DNA from: Vitellaria paradoxa
Taxonomy: Eukaryota > Streptophyta > Magnoliopsida > Ericales > Sapotaceae
DNA: 64,000 bases
Direction: 5' to 3'
NCBI GenBank assembly: GCA_019916065.1
Contig: JAINTL010000104.1
Span: 62,001 to 126,000 of the forward strand
In this document: in pieces, positions 23,611-34,864 of the stretch
Layout: each line of letters starts with the position of its first letter
How positions within the stretch are numbered: position 1 is the stretch's first letter
Position numbers and translations under genes: made by a program
The notes under the pieces: model-generated
Told to the model about the DNA's origin: nothing
The model's input: only the letters and a program-made list of their open reading frames with translations
The model's database searches: none

Positions 23611-25080
23611 CAGTGAATTGTTGACTTTCAGTGCCTGTTTCATTGTACTTGGTAGTCGCGTTGCTATCTTGCTGCTGTTTAGAACTGGTTGTAGGGAGTA
23701 TAGAGTATGGTTGACGCTTTCTTTGCATATTCTGATAGATGACTTTGTTACTGCTTACTTGCTGTCCCCTTGCAGTCTGGTTTCTGCTATCTGTTTTGGG
23801 TCTGGTTTCTTTGGCTGCCTGACTTCCGCTTATTCATTTACCATATGTTGTTGTAATGGATGGGGCTCAGTAGCATAGGTTATTTGTGGGGTTTTTGATT
23901 ATTTGACTGGTTTTATTTGTTGATTTTGAGTTAAGTGTTAGGACGGGAGCTTGTTTGGCTAATGGTAGTTGTGCTGCATTTCACCTTGCTTCGAGTTATA
24001 AGAGCTTTGTTGTGCTATGGTTAAAAAAACTTAAGAGTTTTTTTTATATATTTTACTCCTTGATGTTGTTGTTATGTTGACTGTGCTGATTCTTCTCTGT
24101 TGTATTTGCTGCTATTTGTCTTATGGCATTGTGGCGCCTATCAGTGGACTGGATGCTCTTAGTATTCGATTGCTGATGACTTGTTGCCCTTTCTTTCTTG
24201 TGCAGCCTGTGGCTTTTTAGGATGTTTAGTCTGGTGGAGCTTTGAAGTTGCTCTTCTCCTTGAATTTACTATTCTTGGTCTCCATTTTCCCAAACTTTCT
24301 CCTTACCCACTATCTTTGTTTCATTTTTTTTTCCTTCCTATCTCCTTTTTACAGCATTTGGTTATGTTCTAACCCTTTTGAACTTCATGGAATATGCTCC
24401 AGCTAGCTGTTGCGTGGTTGGCTGGGTGTATTTGACTAGTTGTGTTCTGATGTTTATGCTGATGTGCTATTTGGCTACTGGTTGTTAGGAGGTTATGATG
24501 CAATTGATACCTGGTGCTGGGCAGAAGAGGGTTGATGTTCTGCTGCCGTGTGGTGGTTTTGTTGCTAGTAACCTCCCTTCTCATCTCTCTACTATAATTC
24601 GCTTTATGAAATTAGTTTCAAGGACTACTTTGTAGCAGATTTGGTGCTCATTGCTGATCTGCTCCGTGGTCTTTTGATCTTGTGCTGTTGTATTCTTCAT
24701 TATAGCATTCCTCGCTGCAACTGATGAAGTTGGAATGGTTTGGTTTGATTGCTGAGTTTTGGAGCTTATTTTGGTAGCTGCGTTTTTGGAATTATGGCTA
24801 TGCTAGACCTGCTCTTCAACTGCCACTGTTGCTCATTGGTTTGCTTTGGTTGCTTAACCTGATAGGCTGGATACTGATTAGATTGAGGATATGTACCATT
24901 GTTGTGCTACCATTTATTTGGTGACGTCTTCTTAGGTGCTTGGTCATGCAATGACCTCTTCATATGTTGCTGGCATAATTTTTTGTTGAGCATTGATTTT
25001 CTCTATGTTGCAGATTTATTTTGTGTTGGTTAGGCATTTCCGTGCCATGGCACTTTGGTGTTGATTAGGAAATCCCAAAA
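23611..25080 (+). mobile_element. G/T-rich LINE 3' tail, first half
   Basis: About 1.5 kb with strong G+T excess on the + strand (many TTGCTG, TTGTTG and GGTTTG words) and no open frame that looks coding. It directly follows the LINE ORF2 end at 23610. A second LINE in the opposite orientation interrupts it at about 25085, after which the same composition resumes at 26405. The LINE at 54240-60970 has a similar G/T-rich segment after its ORF2. Confidence 0.55.
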
Positions 25081-25084
25081 GTTG

Positions 25085-26404
25085 AAGCACTTCCCCGAAG
25101 AAATTCCCCAACAAACAAAATTCATATGCCTTCATCAAATCACCTTAATTGCACATCTTGGCCTTGATGAGTTAGAATGGTAACCTCTCACAAGCTCCGA
25201 CGCCATAAGAATCTTGTCTCAATACTCCTCCCATTCACAAAAGCAGCCTAAGCTCATTAATAATAATGGAAGTACTGCCTTCAATAGCCCTACAAGAAGC
25301 TAGTGATGCATTTATAAATCATTATTATGACACGAAATAGGTTGAAATCCTTCAACTTGCAAGCATTTGGAGTTTTAAGAATTCAACACATTGATCGTAG
25401 CATTGGCTCCTTGAGAAGAATAGCAGAGCCAAAAAATTCTTAATTGTAAGCACCACATCTGAACCCACAATACTCCAAGTCTTTCTAAAAGAATAAGCAT
25501 TCTTAAAGCCATCCGGACCTGGTGCCTATTTGGATGCAAACTGAACATAGCATCCCGATTGTCTTCATCCCAAGAAGTCTCCTCCCAACCACTCAACCTG
25601 TGCAAAAGTAATGAAGAAGTCACATACTCCCAAAATCACGATCATCATAAGGAAACAGAACATTTGAACCAAGCAAATCTTGATAGAACTTAACAACTTC
25701 TACTGAAATCAAATCTTTATCCCTAAGCACACAACACATCCTCCTTTTGGAATACTGAAATCTTATTAGTGTTCAATCTATTTTTTAATAGAATGAAAGA
25801 AGAATGCTAAATTCCTAACCCCCTCTCTTGACCAGTGAATTCTACTCTTTTTTTTAACCAAGCTTTCCACATCCTACTAGCTTGCATTAGACATGCAAAT
25901 AATTCTTCTCCCATGCGACCAATTCAATATTCCCTCCAAAAGTACCAATATTTGTTTGAATGCTAGCCAATTAGAGCCTAATTCAACCACCTCTTCATTA
26001 CTCTTCTTACTTTTTTTTCATGGATAAAGCTTAAGAGCCTCTTTCATATTTTCGATTTCTATACACCCGATACTAGCACATCCCCCAATCTGGCTTCGCC
26101 TAAAATGTTCCACAAGTGGCAAAAAACTCATCATACTCAGCCCAATGATTAAAAATTTAAATGGTCTGCCTACCTTTAGGTAAATGTATGCCCACATCAA
26201 CCACCTACGGGAGAATGATCTGAGGACACCAAATGGAAGGAATTCTACAACAGAGGCTTCAAAAGTGATAACCAAGACGCATTAATAATACGCGCTATCC
26301 TAACTTTCTCATTATATGACCTTGTGCCTTAGCTTATGCCATGTGAAGAGAAGCTCCACCAAGCCTCAAATCCTCAAGCCCGACATCAACACACTATCAC
26401 CTAT
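25085..26404 (-). mobile_element. LINE internal fragment, opposite strand (EN end and RT start)
   Basis: On the minus strand, 26404 downward reads endonuclease C-terminal text (FEASVVEFLPFGV, then a degraded SDHSP motif near 26215). Then comes the RT N-terminus: AMFSLHPN near 25550, APGPDGF in a shifted frame near 25520, and ELVRGYHSN and RPRCAIKV near 25170. Neither LINE end is present. It lies inside the G/T-rich tail of the + strand LINE, so it is the younger event or a rearranged piece. Confidence 0.75.
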
Positions 26405-27740
26405 AGTTGCTGACTATGGAGTTTTGTTTTGAATTTTGTTAGTTGTTGCATATTCATCATCTCTGCTAGGATATTTGAAATTTTGTTGATTGCTCTTGGA
26501 TTGCTGTATCAGTTGGTGCTACATTTTGCCTCTAGTGTTGTTCATGTGTAATTTGCTGCTTCATGTGCTTGTTGTCCCTGTCGTCTAATTCAATTTGGGA
26601 TATTTTCCTTGCTGTTTCTTGTTGGGCGATGCTAATGTTGGGTGTGCATGGGTTAATTTGATGTAAGCTTTTTTCTAGCACTGCTGGGCACCCATATCTG
26701 GATTGCTGTATATTTTGGGTGATAGAGCTTTTTCTTTGATGCTTCTCTGTTGCTCTTCTGGGGAGTTGAATTTCTCTTTGCTGATTTGCATGTTGCTTGT
26801 ATACCAAGTTGAGTTCTCCTAGTTGTACTGATGGTCTACTTGATAATGAATGTAAGGGTTGCTTGGTGTCATGCTCACTGGTTGGAACTTCTTGGCCATG
26901 TGGTTGGTGTTTGGTGACTTCATGTGATCACCTACTTGCTGATTTGTTTGCTGGTATTGGTGGTTGCATGTATATGGGATATTCTCTCATTGATCTAGTT
27001 CGTTTAATGTATTTAGAAGTGGGATTATGAGATGGAAGGTGATTGTGGGTTTGCCTGTTGTCACTGTACTGCTTTTTGCTATTGAAGTCTGCTGGTTTTC
27101 CAAATTCAGAAGGTTTCTTGTTTGGTTTTAGGATTCCTATGGTGTTTAATTGATAACTTTAAGGGTGTAGGGGTTATTTCCATTGGGTTTCCACCTTGTT
27201 TTTGGAAGCTAAAATCTGTTACCTTTATTCTGGATGGGATTTCATATTGGCTTGTGGTTTGAATGATGAATTTAAAGTTGCAGTGATTTTGGCTTTTCTA
27301 GAATGTACTCTTGTTGTCTACTGATCTGTTCTATTCCTTTGAAGCTGATTTAAGATGAGCATTGGATCTCTGTGTTTGGCTTTGGATTTGGATTTAAAGC
27401 AGTTGTGGTTTTGCATCTGGTGTCTTGACTGCTATAGGTTTCTACTGATTCTATATCTACCTATAGTTAGATCTGGTGTTGGTTGGACTATTATTATTAG
27501 ACTGCTTGAGTAGGTAGCTTTTGCCTCTGACTGAGTTTGTGGTGTGAATTGAAGGGTTCTGTTTTTGTGCACTATTGTACCAAATTTGTTTGGTGTATAA
27601 TTTCCTTCGACTCAGTTTTTGTTTATGGTGCTCAAGTTTCGGCATATGCTGGTGCAAACTTGGTGGTAGGCTGATGCAAGGCCGGTGCCTATAGCTTGCC
27701 CTTGCAACTGTGGAGTTAGGTTTTTATCATCTGCCTTTGA
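26405..27740 (+). mobile_element. G/T-rich LINE 3' tail, second half
   Basis: This continues the composition of 23611-25080 (TTGCTGC, GGTTTG and TTGGTG words) until about 27740, where the repeat copy C sequence homologous to 37500 (ATACATATCATTCTATTTT) begins. Open frames here are incidental. The boundary inference rests on composition and on where the homology to copies A and D restarts. Confidence 0.5.
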
Positions 27741-27744
27741 GTGA

Positions 27745-28829
27745 ACAGGTTCTGGATTAATGGAAGTTAATACATATCATTCTATTTTCGTAAATTTTGG
27801 GTGTCAACCTACTAAAATCAATCTAATTTATAACTAGTCTTATTAACTTAGTTGGATGGCATGTTGTATTTGCCATTACTTTTAATATCTTCAAACGTTT
27901 ATTGACTGGAAACGTTTTTCAAATCTCATTCTTTTTGAATTGATGCGTTAATGTTTGTTGATGTTGAAATGGTTAAAATGATGGTTTTTAGCCAAGTAGT
28001 TTTTTTCTTTTTTTTTTTCCCCCAATAGTTGTGGTATGCTGTAATTTCCTAATATATCTATATTATTCTATCATTTCAGGTGTTACTTGAAAAGTTAGAT
28101 TATTACAACATGTTTGCCTGTTGTGCAAATGTCTGAGACCTTGAAATGTTTTTTACATTGCAGAATCTTGTGTAAGTATATCCTATAGATAAGTGAAAAT
28201 CCCAGTCAGATAATATTGTGTTAGTTACCAACTTATCATTGCAAGCTTTTGCAAATTTTGTGAATACAATTTGTGATTCTCTATGCATGAAAGGTCCTCA
28301 AACAAATGCAAAAGACCCATTTTCGATCAAGGCATTCAAGCTTTATTGAAACAATAAGTTTTCATTACTCGTTGTACTGACATCTTTTTTTATCATCAGG
28401 AAGGTATGTCTCCTTCTCTCTTAGTATGCATGTTTATTAGTAAAAATCATATATCTCCTCTCACTTTTAGCTCCAGTTTCTCTCAACTTGGTCATTTATT
28501 TGGTAATTCTCCATTTCTATTTTATATGAGAATACAATAACAAAATAACTTAAAAGGATAAGGTATTTTTATATGTGGTCAGTCTATCAAATGTTTGCCA
28601 CAATGGAACAAAGCTCCATAATGTCATAAGCTAACACAACATTTGTTGATGTAATCCATGACTGATTGACTTTTCATAATTATATTGAACATGAAAGGTA
28701 GGCCATGTGCAAATGACATGAAAAAATGCTCCTATAGTTTTGAAATTCTAAGTCGCAAATTTGGTCGAACTATTCCATGTCATTTAAAGATTCAATTATA
28801 GTAGTATTTAATTTTTGAATTTCACGTAG
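27745..28829 (+). repeat. Segmental repeat copy C, right part
   Basis: This is collinear with 37505-38510 in its left part, and with 1900-2550 and 32960-33650 in its right part. It carries the best-preserved version of the later LRR exon (28200-28403). The homology stops exactly where a polymerase epsilon exon starts (about 28828). Confidence 0.75.
28200..28403 (+). pseudogene. RNI-like LRR protein, later exon, copy C (best upstream half)
   Basis: One frame reads ANFVNTICDSLCMKGPQTNA and then KDPFSIKA before a frameshift. A later frame gives ISFHYS, and the donor AAG|GTATGT lies at 28404. From memory, RNI-like LRR proteins contain FVNAICDSL-IKG-QTH, then FSIKTSSFLENNPVSLPVGLVSFLSSGR, which matches this exon together with copy D. 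Upstream text near 28125 (SETLK) may be the preceding LxSLE repeat. Confidence 0.55.
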
Positions 28830-30308
28830 GTCTTTACAAAGGACTCAATAAGGTTTGGAAGTGAAAGTGACAAGAAGCAAAGGCTAGTGGAAATTCTATA
28901 AAGATTTAAGAAGCACAAGTGTGATCGCTCCTAGCTCTCTTGCTTCTATTTTCTTCACCTCAGACATTTTAATTCAGTAAATTTGTGATGTTTCTAAACC
29001 TTTCATTAGTCATAAGTAAAATAGCCTTTCCTGTAATATTTACAAGATATGGTAGTACTTTATGATTCTTTACAATTGGCTCACAAGTGTATTTGAATTT
29101 GTTCTATGGATGTGTGATGTGCTAGTCATATTATTATCTAGTTTCATGATTTTGCTTGTGATTTTGGTTCCCTGTTATGTTTTGTTATTTGAAAATATAT
29201 CTTTCACATGGTTTCATTCCTAGGGTGCAAGATGGTACTCTATGGAAATGGCAGGTGTAGTGACATATATTGGTGCAAAGATCTTTCACATGGTTTCACT
29301 CTAAGGGTGCAAAGGTGGTATTCTATGGAAATGGCAAGTATAGTTACATATATTGGTGCAAAGATCATTCAGAATGCTCGTTTACTAGTTGAGAAATTGG
29401 ACGACCACTTGAATTAGACACAAATGTTACCTGGTGCGGTTTACCTGGATCATTTCATAGCACTATACGTTCAAATAAAGTGTACCTTTTCTTTTACTAG
29501 TTCACATTATTGTTTGACTCCATTGTATATCATACGTTCTAATGTTCGTATTATTTTTCTATCTTTTTGTTGTAATTTTCTTGTTGTTTATAATGCTATA
29601 CAATGTTTCTAAGGTATCATCTTAGGTATCACTTTGATTTCAAAGAAATTAACCTTAGTTCGCTTTGCATGGTATATAAGTTAGGACACTAAGTATTTTT
29701 TTTTTTTGGTGGTCTATATATTTCAGAGACTTAAAAAGAATCTGACAATTTCTTATGCTTGTGTATGTTTAATGTTGATGTTGCATAGAACAATACAAAT
29801 GACCAATACCAGCTCGGGTGAAAATTAACTTTCTTTTCTGAATTTCTTGTTCATTATTTAGTGATTGCTTTACTAAGTGATATTTTTGATAGTAATGGTT
29901 TTTTTTCTATGCATTCTGCTTCCAACTGTTATTTCTTGCAGGCACTCAAAGGTCCTGTTAATAAACATACACGACACACAGTGAATGCCCAATTGTATTT
30001 GAAGTGGATGGACCCACACAAGGTAAATAGGATGACCTTACAAGCTAATGCAAACAATACTTATCGGATTTTGATTTAGATCTAATAACATACATTGTTT
30101 ATTGTTTTTTTTTTTTCTTTTTTTCTCATATTCAAATTGATATTGGGTGCCATTTCTAGCATGTAGGTGATGATTCTTCCAACTTCTATGGAAGAAGGAA
30201 TTTTAATTAAGAAGCGTTATGCTTTTTTTAATGTTGATGGAACCTTGCGGAGCTTAAATGTTTCGAGACCAAGTTAAAGGTGAGCTGACGCTCATCAAAG
30301 TTTTCCAG
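28830..30308 (+). pseudogene. POL2: DNA polymerase epsilon catalytic subunit, five-exon fragment
   Basis: Pol epsilon is the leading-strand replicative polymerase. Five exon pieces with intron-like gaps lie in the correct order: 28830-28917 (YKGLNKVWK, EAKASGNSIKI), 29224-29461 (GARWYSMEMAGVVTY, AKIIQNARLLVEKL, WCGLPGSF), 29763-29812 (MFNVDVA, NNTNDQYQ), 29942-30022 (in frame 3: HSEC, IVFEVDGP) and 30167-30308 (EEGILIKKRYAFFN, KGELTLIKVFQ). Each follows an AG acceptor, and the fourth and fifth end at GTAAAT and GTATGT donors. The region covers the polymerase domain around motifs B and C. Motif C LDTDG reads LDTN. Stops in exon 1, a lost base before the GRPLELDT part and an 82-bp internal duplication make it a pseudogene. 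No earlier or later exons are present. Confidence 0.88.
29199..29362 (+). repeat. 82-bp tandem duplication in the polymerase epsilon exon
   Basis: Unit 1 runs 29199-29280 and unit 2 starts at 29281. Each begins ATCTTTCACATGGTTTCA, crosses the splice acceptor and covers the start of the exon up to GGTGCAAAG. The two units differ at a few bases. The second unit leads into the rest of the exon. Confidence 0.9.
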
Positions 30309-31440
30309 GTATGTCTATGAAATTCTTTGTTCATGATTTTCAAATACTTTGATATCCATTTTGCGAGATTTTTTAATTATGGGTATACATCAATTCAGCA
30401 CTGTTTTTTTTTTTTTTAAAGCATGATTCATGCCTTTTCTTATTGATTAATCATTAGACGAACCTGTCAATCTAAGTTGATTAAGATGATCATTCTTGCT
30501 CCCCTCCATTTATTAGTCATAGTTGATTGATTTTGACATCTCTTGTGATATAGGGAACATTCCTTGGTAAGTGGGATACATTTATGTCTAGTTGTAATTA
30601 CATAGTACTAACTAGGGTTCAAGCAATGAAAGTTTGGAATTTTGTATGGTACTAGATAGAGTCTTCCTTTCTTCAAAGGTTTTAGTTAAATTTTGCACCT
30701 TAGTAATGTAATTGTGACTTTGTGGTTGGGGCAAACAATTATATACAAAATTTATTTATGAGCCTGTGTTTTGGGCAAGTGTTTTGGTGCAAAATTTTTG
30801 TTTGTCTTTGTTGTGATTAAGCTATCGTGGCATTTGGTATTTTATCATTTACAAACTAACTTTAGTCCTATACATTACTCCTACAACGAAAGTAGAGAGT
30901 TGTTATATAAGTTCTCCAATAATGATCCTAATACGTTTCAACATGCATCCTAATATGAAATTGGAACTCTACTCTTCAGGGATATTCTAGGAAATAATGA
31001 TATTAAAATTCGATCCATAGGAATTAAAATTATTCTTTTGATGGTATTCTTCCCAACTAGACATGATGGATGTGAAAATATGCTACGTATCTAGTGACCC
31101 ATATTTTGGTGAGGGATGCTTAAATCTAAATTTTTGATGCCTGTTTAACAAAGTTTATATCGTGTACTATGGAGTATAGGCACAAGACATTAGTATGACA
31201 TGACATTAATACACTAACATTTTGACACTACATTTTTTAACGAATTAGGACACAATATGGCCAAGACATGTCAATAAATAAATAAATATCTTATTACAAT
31301 ATGTATAAATATGAAAATAATAAAACATTACCTTAGAATGGAGGAAAAGGATCCATCTACCCGACCCATTTAGTTACTAAAAAAAAAAAAAAAAAGTTTG
31401 AGTTGAGTACATTATATATAGTGGAAAATTCGTGTGAGCA
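30309..31440. other. Stretch without recognisable genes
   Basis: This lies between the last polymerase epsilon exon and the start of repeat copy D. It is AT-rich, with a poly-T run near 30400 and a poly-A run near 31379. I find no further polymerase exon, no other exon with a recognisable product and no element terminus. Confidence 0.5.
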
Positions 31441-31903
31441 CATCTAAAAATTTATCTTAGAAAAATGTATAAGTTGCAAACTCGGAAAACATATTGAATG
31501 AAAATTGCAATGACCAAATCATGTGTAAATTGCAATTACCAAAAAGGGCTAGGAAAGGGATTAAAATTACTTCTTTTGTTTGTTTTGTTGTGAAAAATGG
31601 AAGAGGAAAGCATGAATTTGAAAAATAAAAGATGATTAAATTAGAAAACTAGTTTATTGATGAATGCCCCTTTATTTTTCAATTTTCTAATCCACTTTTG
31701 CTCTCTTTTCCCATCTATTTTCTTTTCCTTTATAAAATCCTTAATCTAAAAACACTCTTGGTCCTGTACATTGTTTTTAACCAATTTTCACTTGAGTCAA
31801 GTATAGGCTGATGATAGGGTCTACACTTTTAGCAGCTGAGTGGTGTTAATTTCGTTAGCTCGAATGGTTGCCATTAATTTTCTTAATTATTCTATTATTA
31901 TTA

Positions 31904-32033
31904 GAGCTGATGAACGAAGAAGATCATAGAAAACTAAGATTAGAATCAAACTATGGAAATTGCAGTCTAGTGCAGCCTGGGGTTCTCCATCGTATAGCTT
32001 GCCGTAGCTGTGTTTGCCACAAAAGCGAATGTG
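31904..32033 (+). pseudogene. Cys-rich exon-like segment, copy D (open)
   Basis: After acceptor ATTATTATTAG the frame is open through MNEEDHRKLRLESNYGNCSL, VQPGVLHRIACRSCVCHKSE and CG, ending at donor G|GTAAGT (32034). Four Cys and one His in about 13 residues (CRSCVCHKSEC) suggest a metal-binding turn, but I do not recognise the family. The copy at 889-1008 shares the boundaries and has stops. It may belong to the same tandemly repeated gene or to its neighbour. Confidence 0.45.
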
Positions 32034-32459
32034 GTAAGTCTCAAAACATTCTAGATAGAGTAGCGACTTTGGTATAGACAAGCACATGTGGCTGCTGTTA
32101 GGATAGGTTATTTAAAACTCAAATCCCGCTATTACAGATAGAGTGGCTAAATTCACTCTACCTCTAATTTCAAGGGATTGCCTTTTGAATAAAATGATTT
32201 GAAGGAATTCGAATAAACGAGGACTTAATTTAAGAAGAGGATGCAAAGCATCACTAATACAAGACTCTTATAACCCTTGATCATTATTTCAAGCCTTATT
32301 GAGTGCAACTTGGGGGACTCTGAAAAGGTTGGTCCATTTCGGTAGGTGAATTCTCAGAAGTAAGATCGGTTGATTGTTATCGTAGGTTAGTTTATTAAGT
32401 TACTAGTTGTCACAAAGATTTAAACTCTTAAGAAAAGCGACTTTGCAATATATATCAAG

Positions 32460-32730
32460 CAATCTTGATACTCTCCTCTACGGTGACCACGAGTTAAAGG
32501 TGGACTGTAGAGAGAAACAAACTGAAAAATAGCTATACTAACACAAATAGAATGGTTTCTAGATCTAACACAAAAAATAGAATGGTTCTAGGTATAACAC
32601 AATAGTATACTAACACAAAAATAGTTCTAGGTCTTGAACCTAAGACCTAGAACTAGATCTTTAATATCATTATAAGCTAGGCAGTTATCCTAATAGTTTT
32701 AAGTGGTTAGGAAATGGACACGACAATATA
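32460..32730 (-). repeat. Dispersed repeat with tRNA-like or primer-site-like text, copy D
   Basis: This is the counterpart of 1430-1690, sharing ACTCTCCTCTACGGTGACC and the ATATCATTATAAG and TTTTAAGTGGTTAGG parts. Between them a short unit (ACACAAAAATAGAATGGTTCT type, about 32555-32630) has been reiterated two to three times in this copy only. Confidence 0.35.
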
Positions 32731-32984
32731 TATAAAACTATCTAATTAGTTAATTGAGGGGTCAAGCAAGCTAATCCATAGTCTTAGATTGAAGGGTTTG
32801 ATCAATATAACTTTTGATTTGTCATGTAACTGAATAATGTTCATTTGCTGATTGTGTTAATCTTCCTAAAAGAACCTCTAGGTTTTATATAGTGACTTCT
32901 CTAGAATTTTCTTGTAAACTCTTTTGTGCCACTTACATTTATTTATTTTTGGTAAGTACTCCTTTCGTTTATGCTATGCATACA

Positions 32985-33116
32985 ATTTGTGATATTTGTG
33001 CATGATGGGTCTGAACACATGCAATAGAAGCATTTCGGTCAAGGTATCAAGCTTTCTTGAAAATAGTAAATTTTCACTGCTCGTTGGATTGGGATCTTTT
33101 TTTTATCATCAGGAAG
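32985..33116 (+). pseudogene. RNI-like LRR protein, later exon, copy D (best core)
   Basis: The longest in-frame version reads ISVKVSSFLENSKFSLLVGL then GSFF, and then shifts frame into the donor AAG|GTATGT (33117). The SSFLENxxxSLPVGLxSFL pattern matches, from memory, an internal segment of plant RNI-like leucine-rich-repeat proteins. The preceding part (NTCNRS) is shifted relative to copy C. Copies are at 1925, 14255, 28200 and 62930. Confidence 0.55.
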
Positions 33117-34864
33117 GTATGTCTCCTTCTATCTTAATATGTATTCTTATTTATGAAAATCATATATCTCCTTCTCTCACTTTTGGCTTCAGTTGCTCTC
33201 AACTTTGGTTGTTTATTTGGTAAGTCCAATTGCTTAAAGTGGGTGTCATGTTCACAAGCTAGTGCAATAATAAATTAATTATTCAACTTCAAAGTTGATT
33301 ATATGAGAGGAAATACTCTTCAAATTATGCTAAATTCTACATTTCTTTTTTATTTGAAAATATAAGAATAACATAGCTTAAGGGGATAAGGTATTTTCTA
33401 TGTGGTCAATCTATTAAATGTTTGCCATGACTAGAACAAAACTTCATAATGTCACAAGCTGACGTTACATTTGCTAACATAATCCATACTATATTGACTC
33501 TTCTTAATTATACTAAACATGAAAGATAGGCCATGTGCAAATGACATGAAAAAATTCTCCTTATAGATCTGAAATTCCAAGTTGCAAAGTTTGGTCCAAC
33601 TATTTCGTCTCATTAAAGATTCAATTATAGCAGCATTAGTTTTTTAATTCCAAGTAGCCTTTAACTGAATTGCTTCCACTTGGTGAGCATGATATGGTTA
33701 TTTACTCAATAGTTGGAGAGATGCAATCATAATATTCTAACTTCTTTAGAAGATGTAGGGGGGTTCATTTATCTTTGTTCAAAAAGGGTAGCAATGCTAG
33801 CACATAAATAAAACATCATGTGGTATATCTAATGTTGTGGATATTGCATTGCAAATTACAAGATGTTTATATATCTTAGCATACCTTTATTTTTATGTTT
33901 TATTTGTTTTTAGTAATTGATATTGTTGTTTGAAGACTTGGTGACTTAGGATTGGTTGGGTTATGTGATACTTTTAGGGGTTGAATAGTTGTCAAGACGC
34001 ATAGTGAGATCCAGAAGAGTAATTTCATAAAAAGTTTGAATGCTTTTTTTATTACTTTAATTCCAATAATAATAATAATAAATAAATAAAGTACAAAAAA
34101 AAGTAGGGTAAAGGATATTTGGGACATCAAACCAATTAGTTAGATTAGAGATTTGTATAAATTGATTATTAATAGTGTTAGCATTGCAATTCAAGAGAGT
34201 GCTAGGTGAAATTGTTTAGATGCACAAATTGTGTTTGTGGAGGGATATTAATATTGAATGTGTTTTCAGTGACAAATGAGGTGGTGATTCAAGATTTAAA
34301 GTTATAAACTAAGGTGATTTGTGATTTATTTATTTATTTTATTTTTTTAGAACCATAGAATTCATAGTCTTTGCAAAAGGTGGCTTTGTTGAACCACTAA
34401 TGCATTCATTAAATTTGCTGTATGTAAAATTATAAGGGGTCTAGAGCTGAAGTCGTTGCTATTATGAATTTATCATGTAGATCATAATTTAGAATTAGAA
34501 CCTTTGGTTGCTTAATAATGCTAGGGTATCTAAGGTTATTTGAAAGAGGAATATGTTTGTTTATTCTAGTTTAAGTTTGAGAAACATAGAATTAGTCTGA
34601 AATTTAAATGTTTTTCTCTAGCTATCTTTTGAGTCATTCAGCACAACCTTAGTGATCCTCATTGTTTTTACTTTTGATCTTAATGTATATTCATGATTTT
34701 CTGCTTGCACACTTTATTGGGATTAGGTACTGATCACTTCCATTTTGTGAATTGAGCGATATGGTGAAAGATGAAAAGGAACATTCTGCTTATTGACAAA
34801 TGTTTGAAGAGAGAGAGAGTCTTGGATGAATTATTGCATTTTTGTTAAACATTGATGTTGATTC

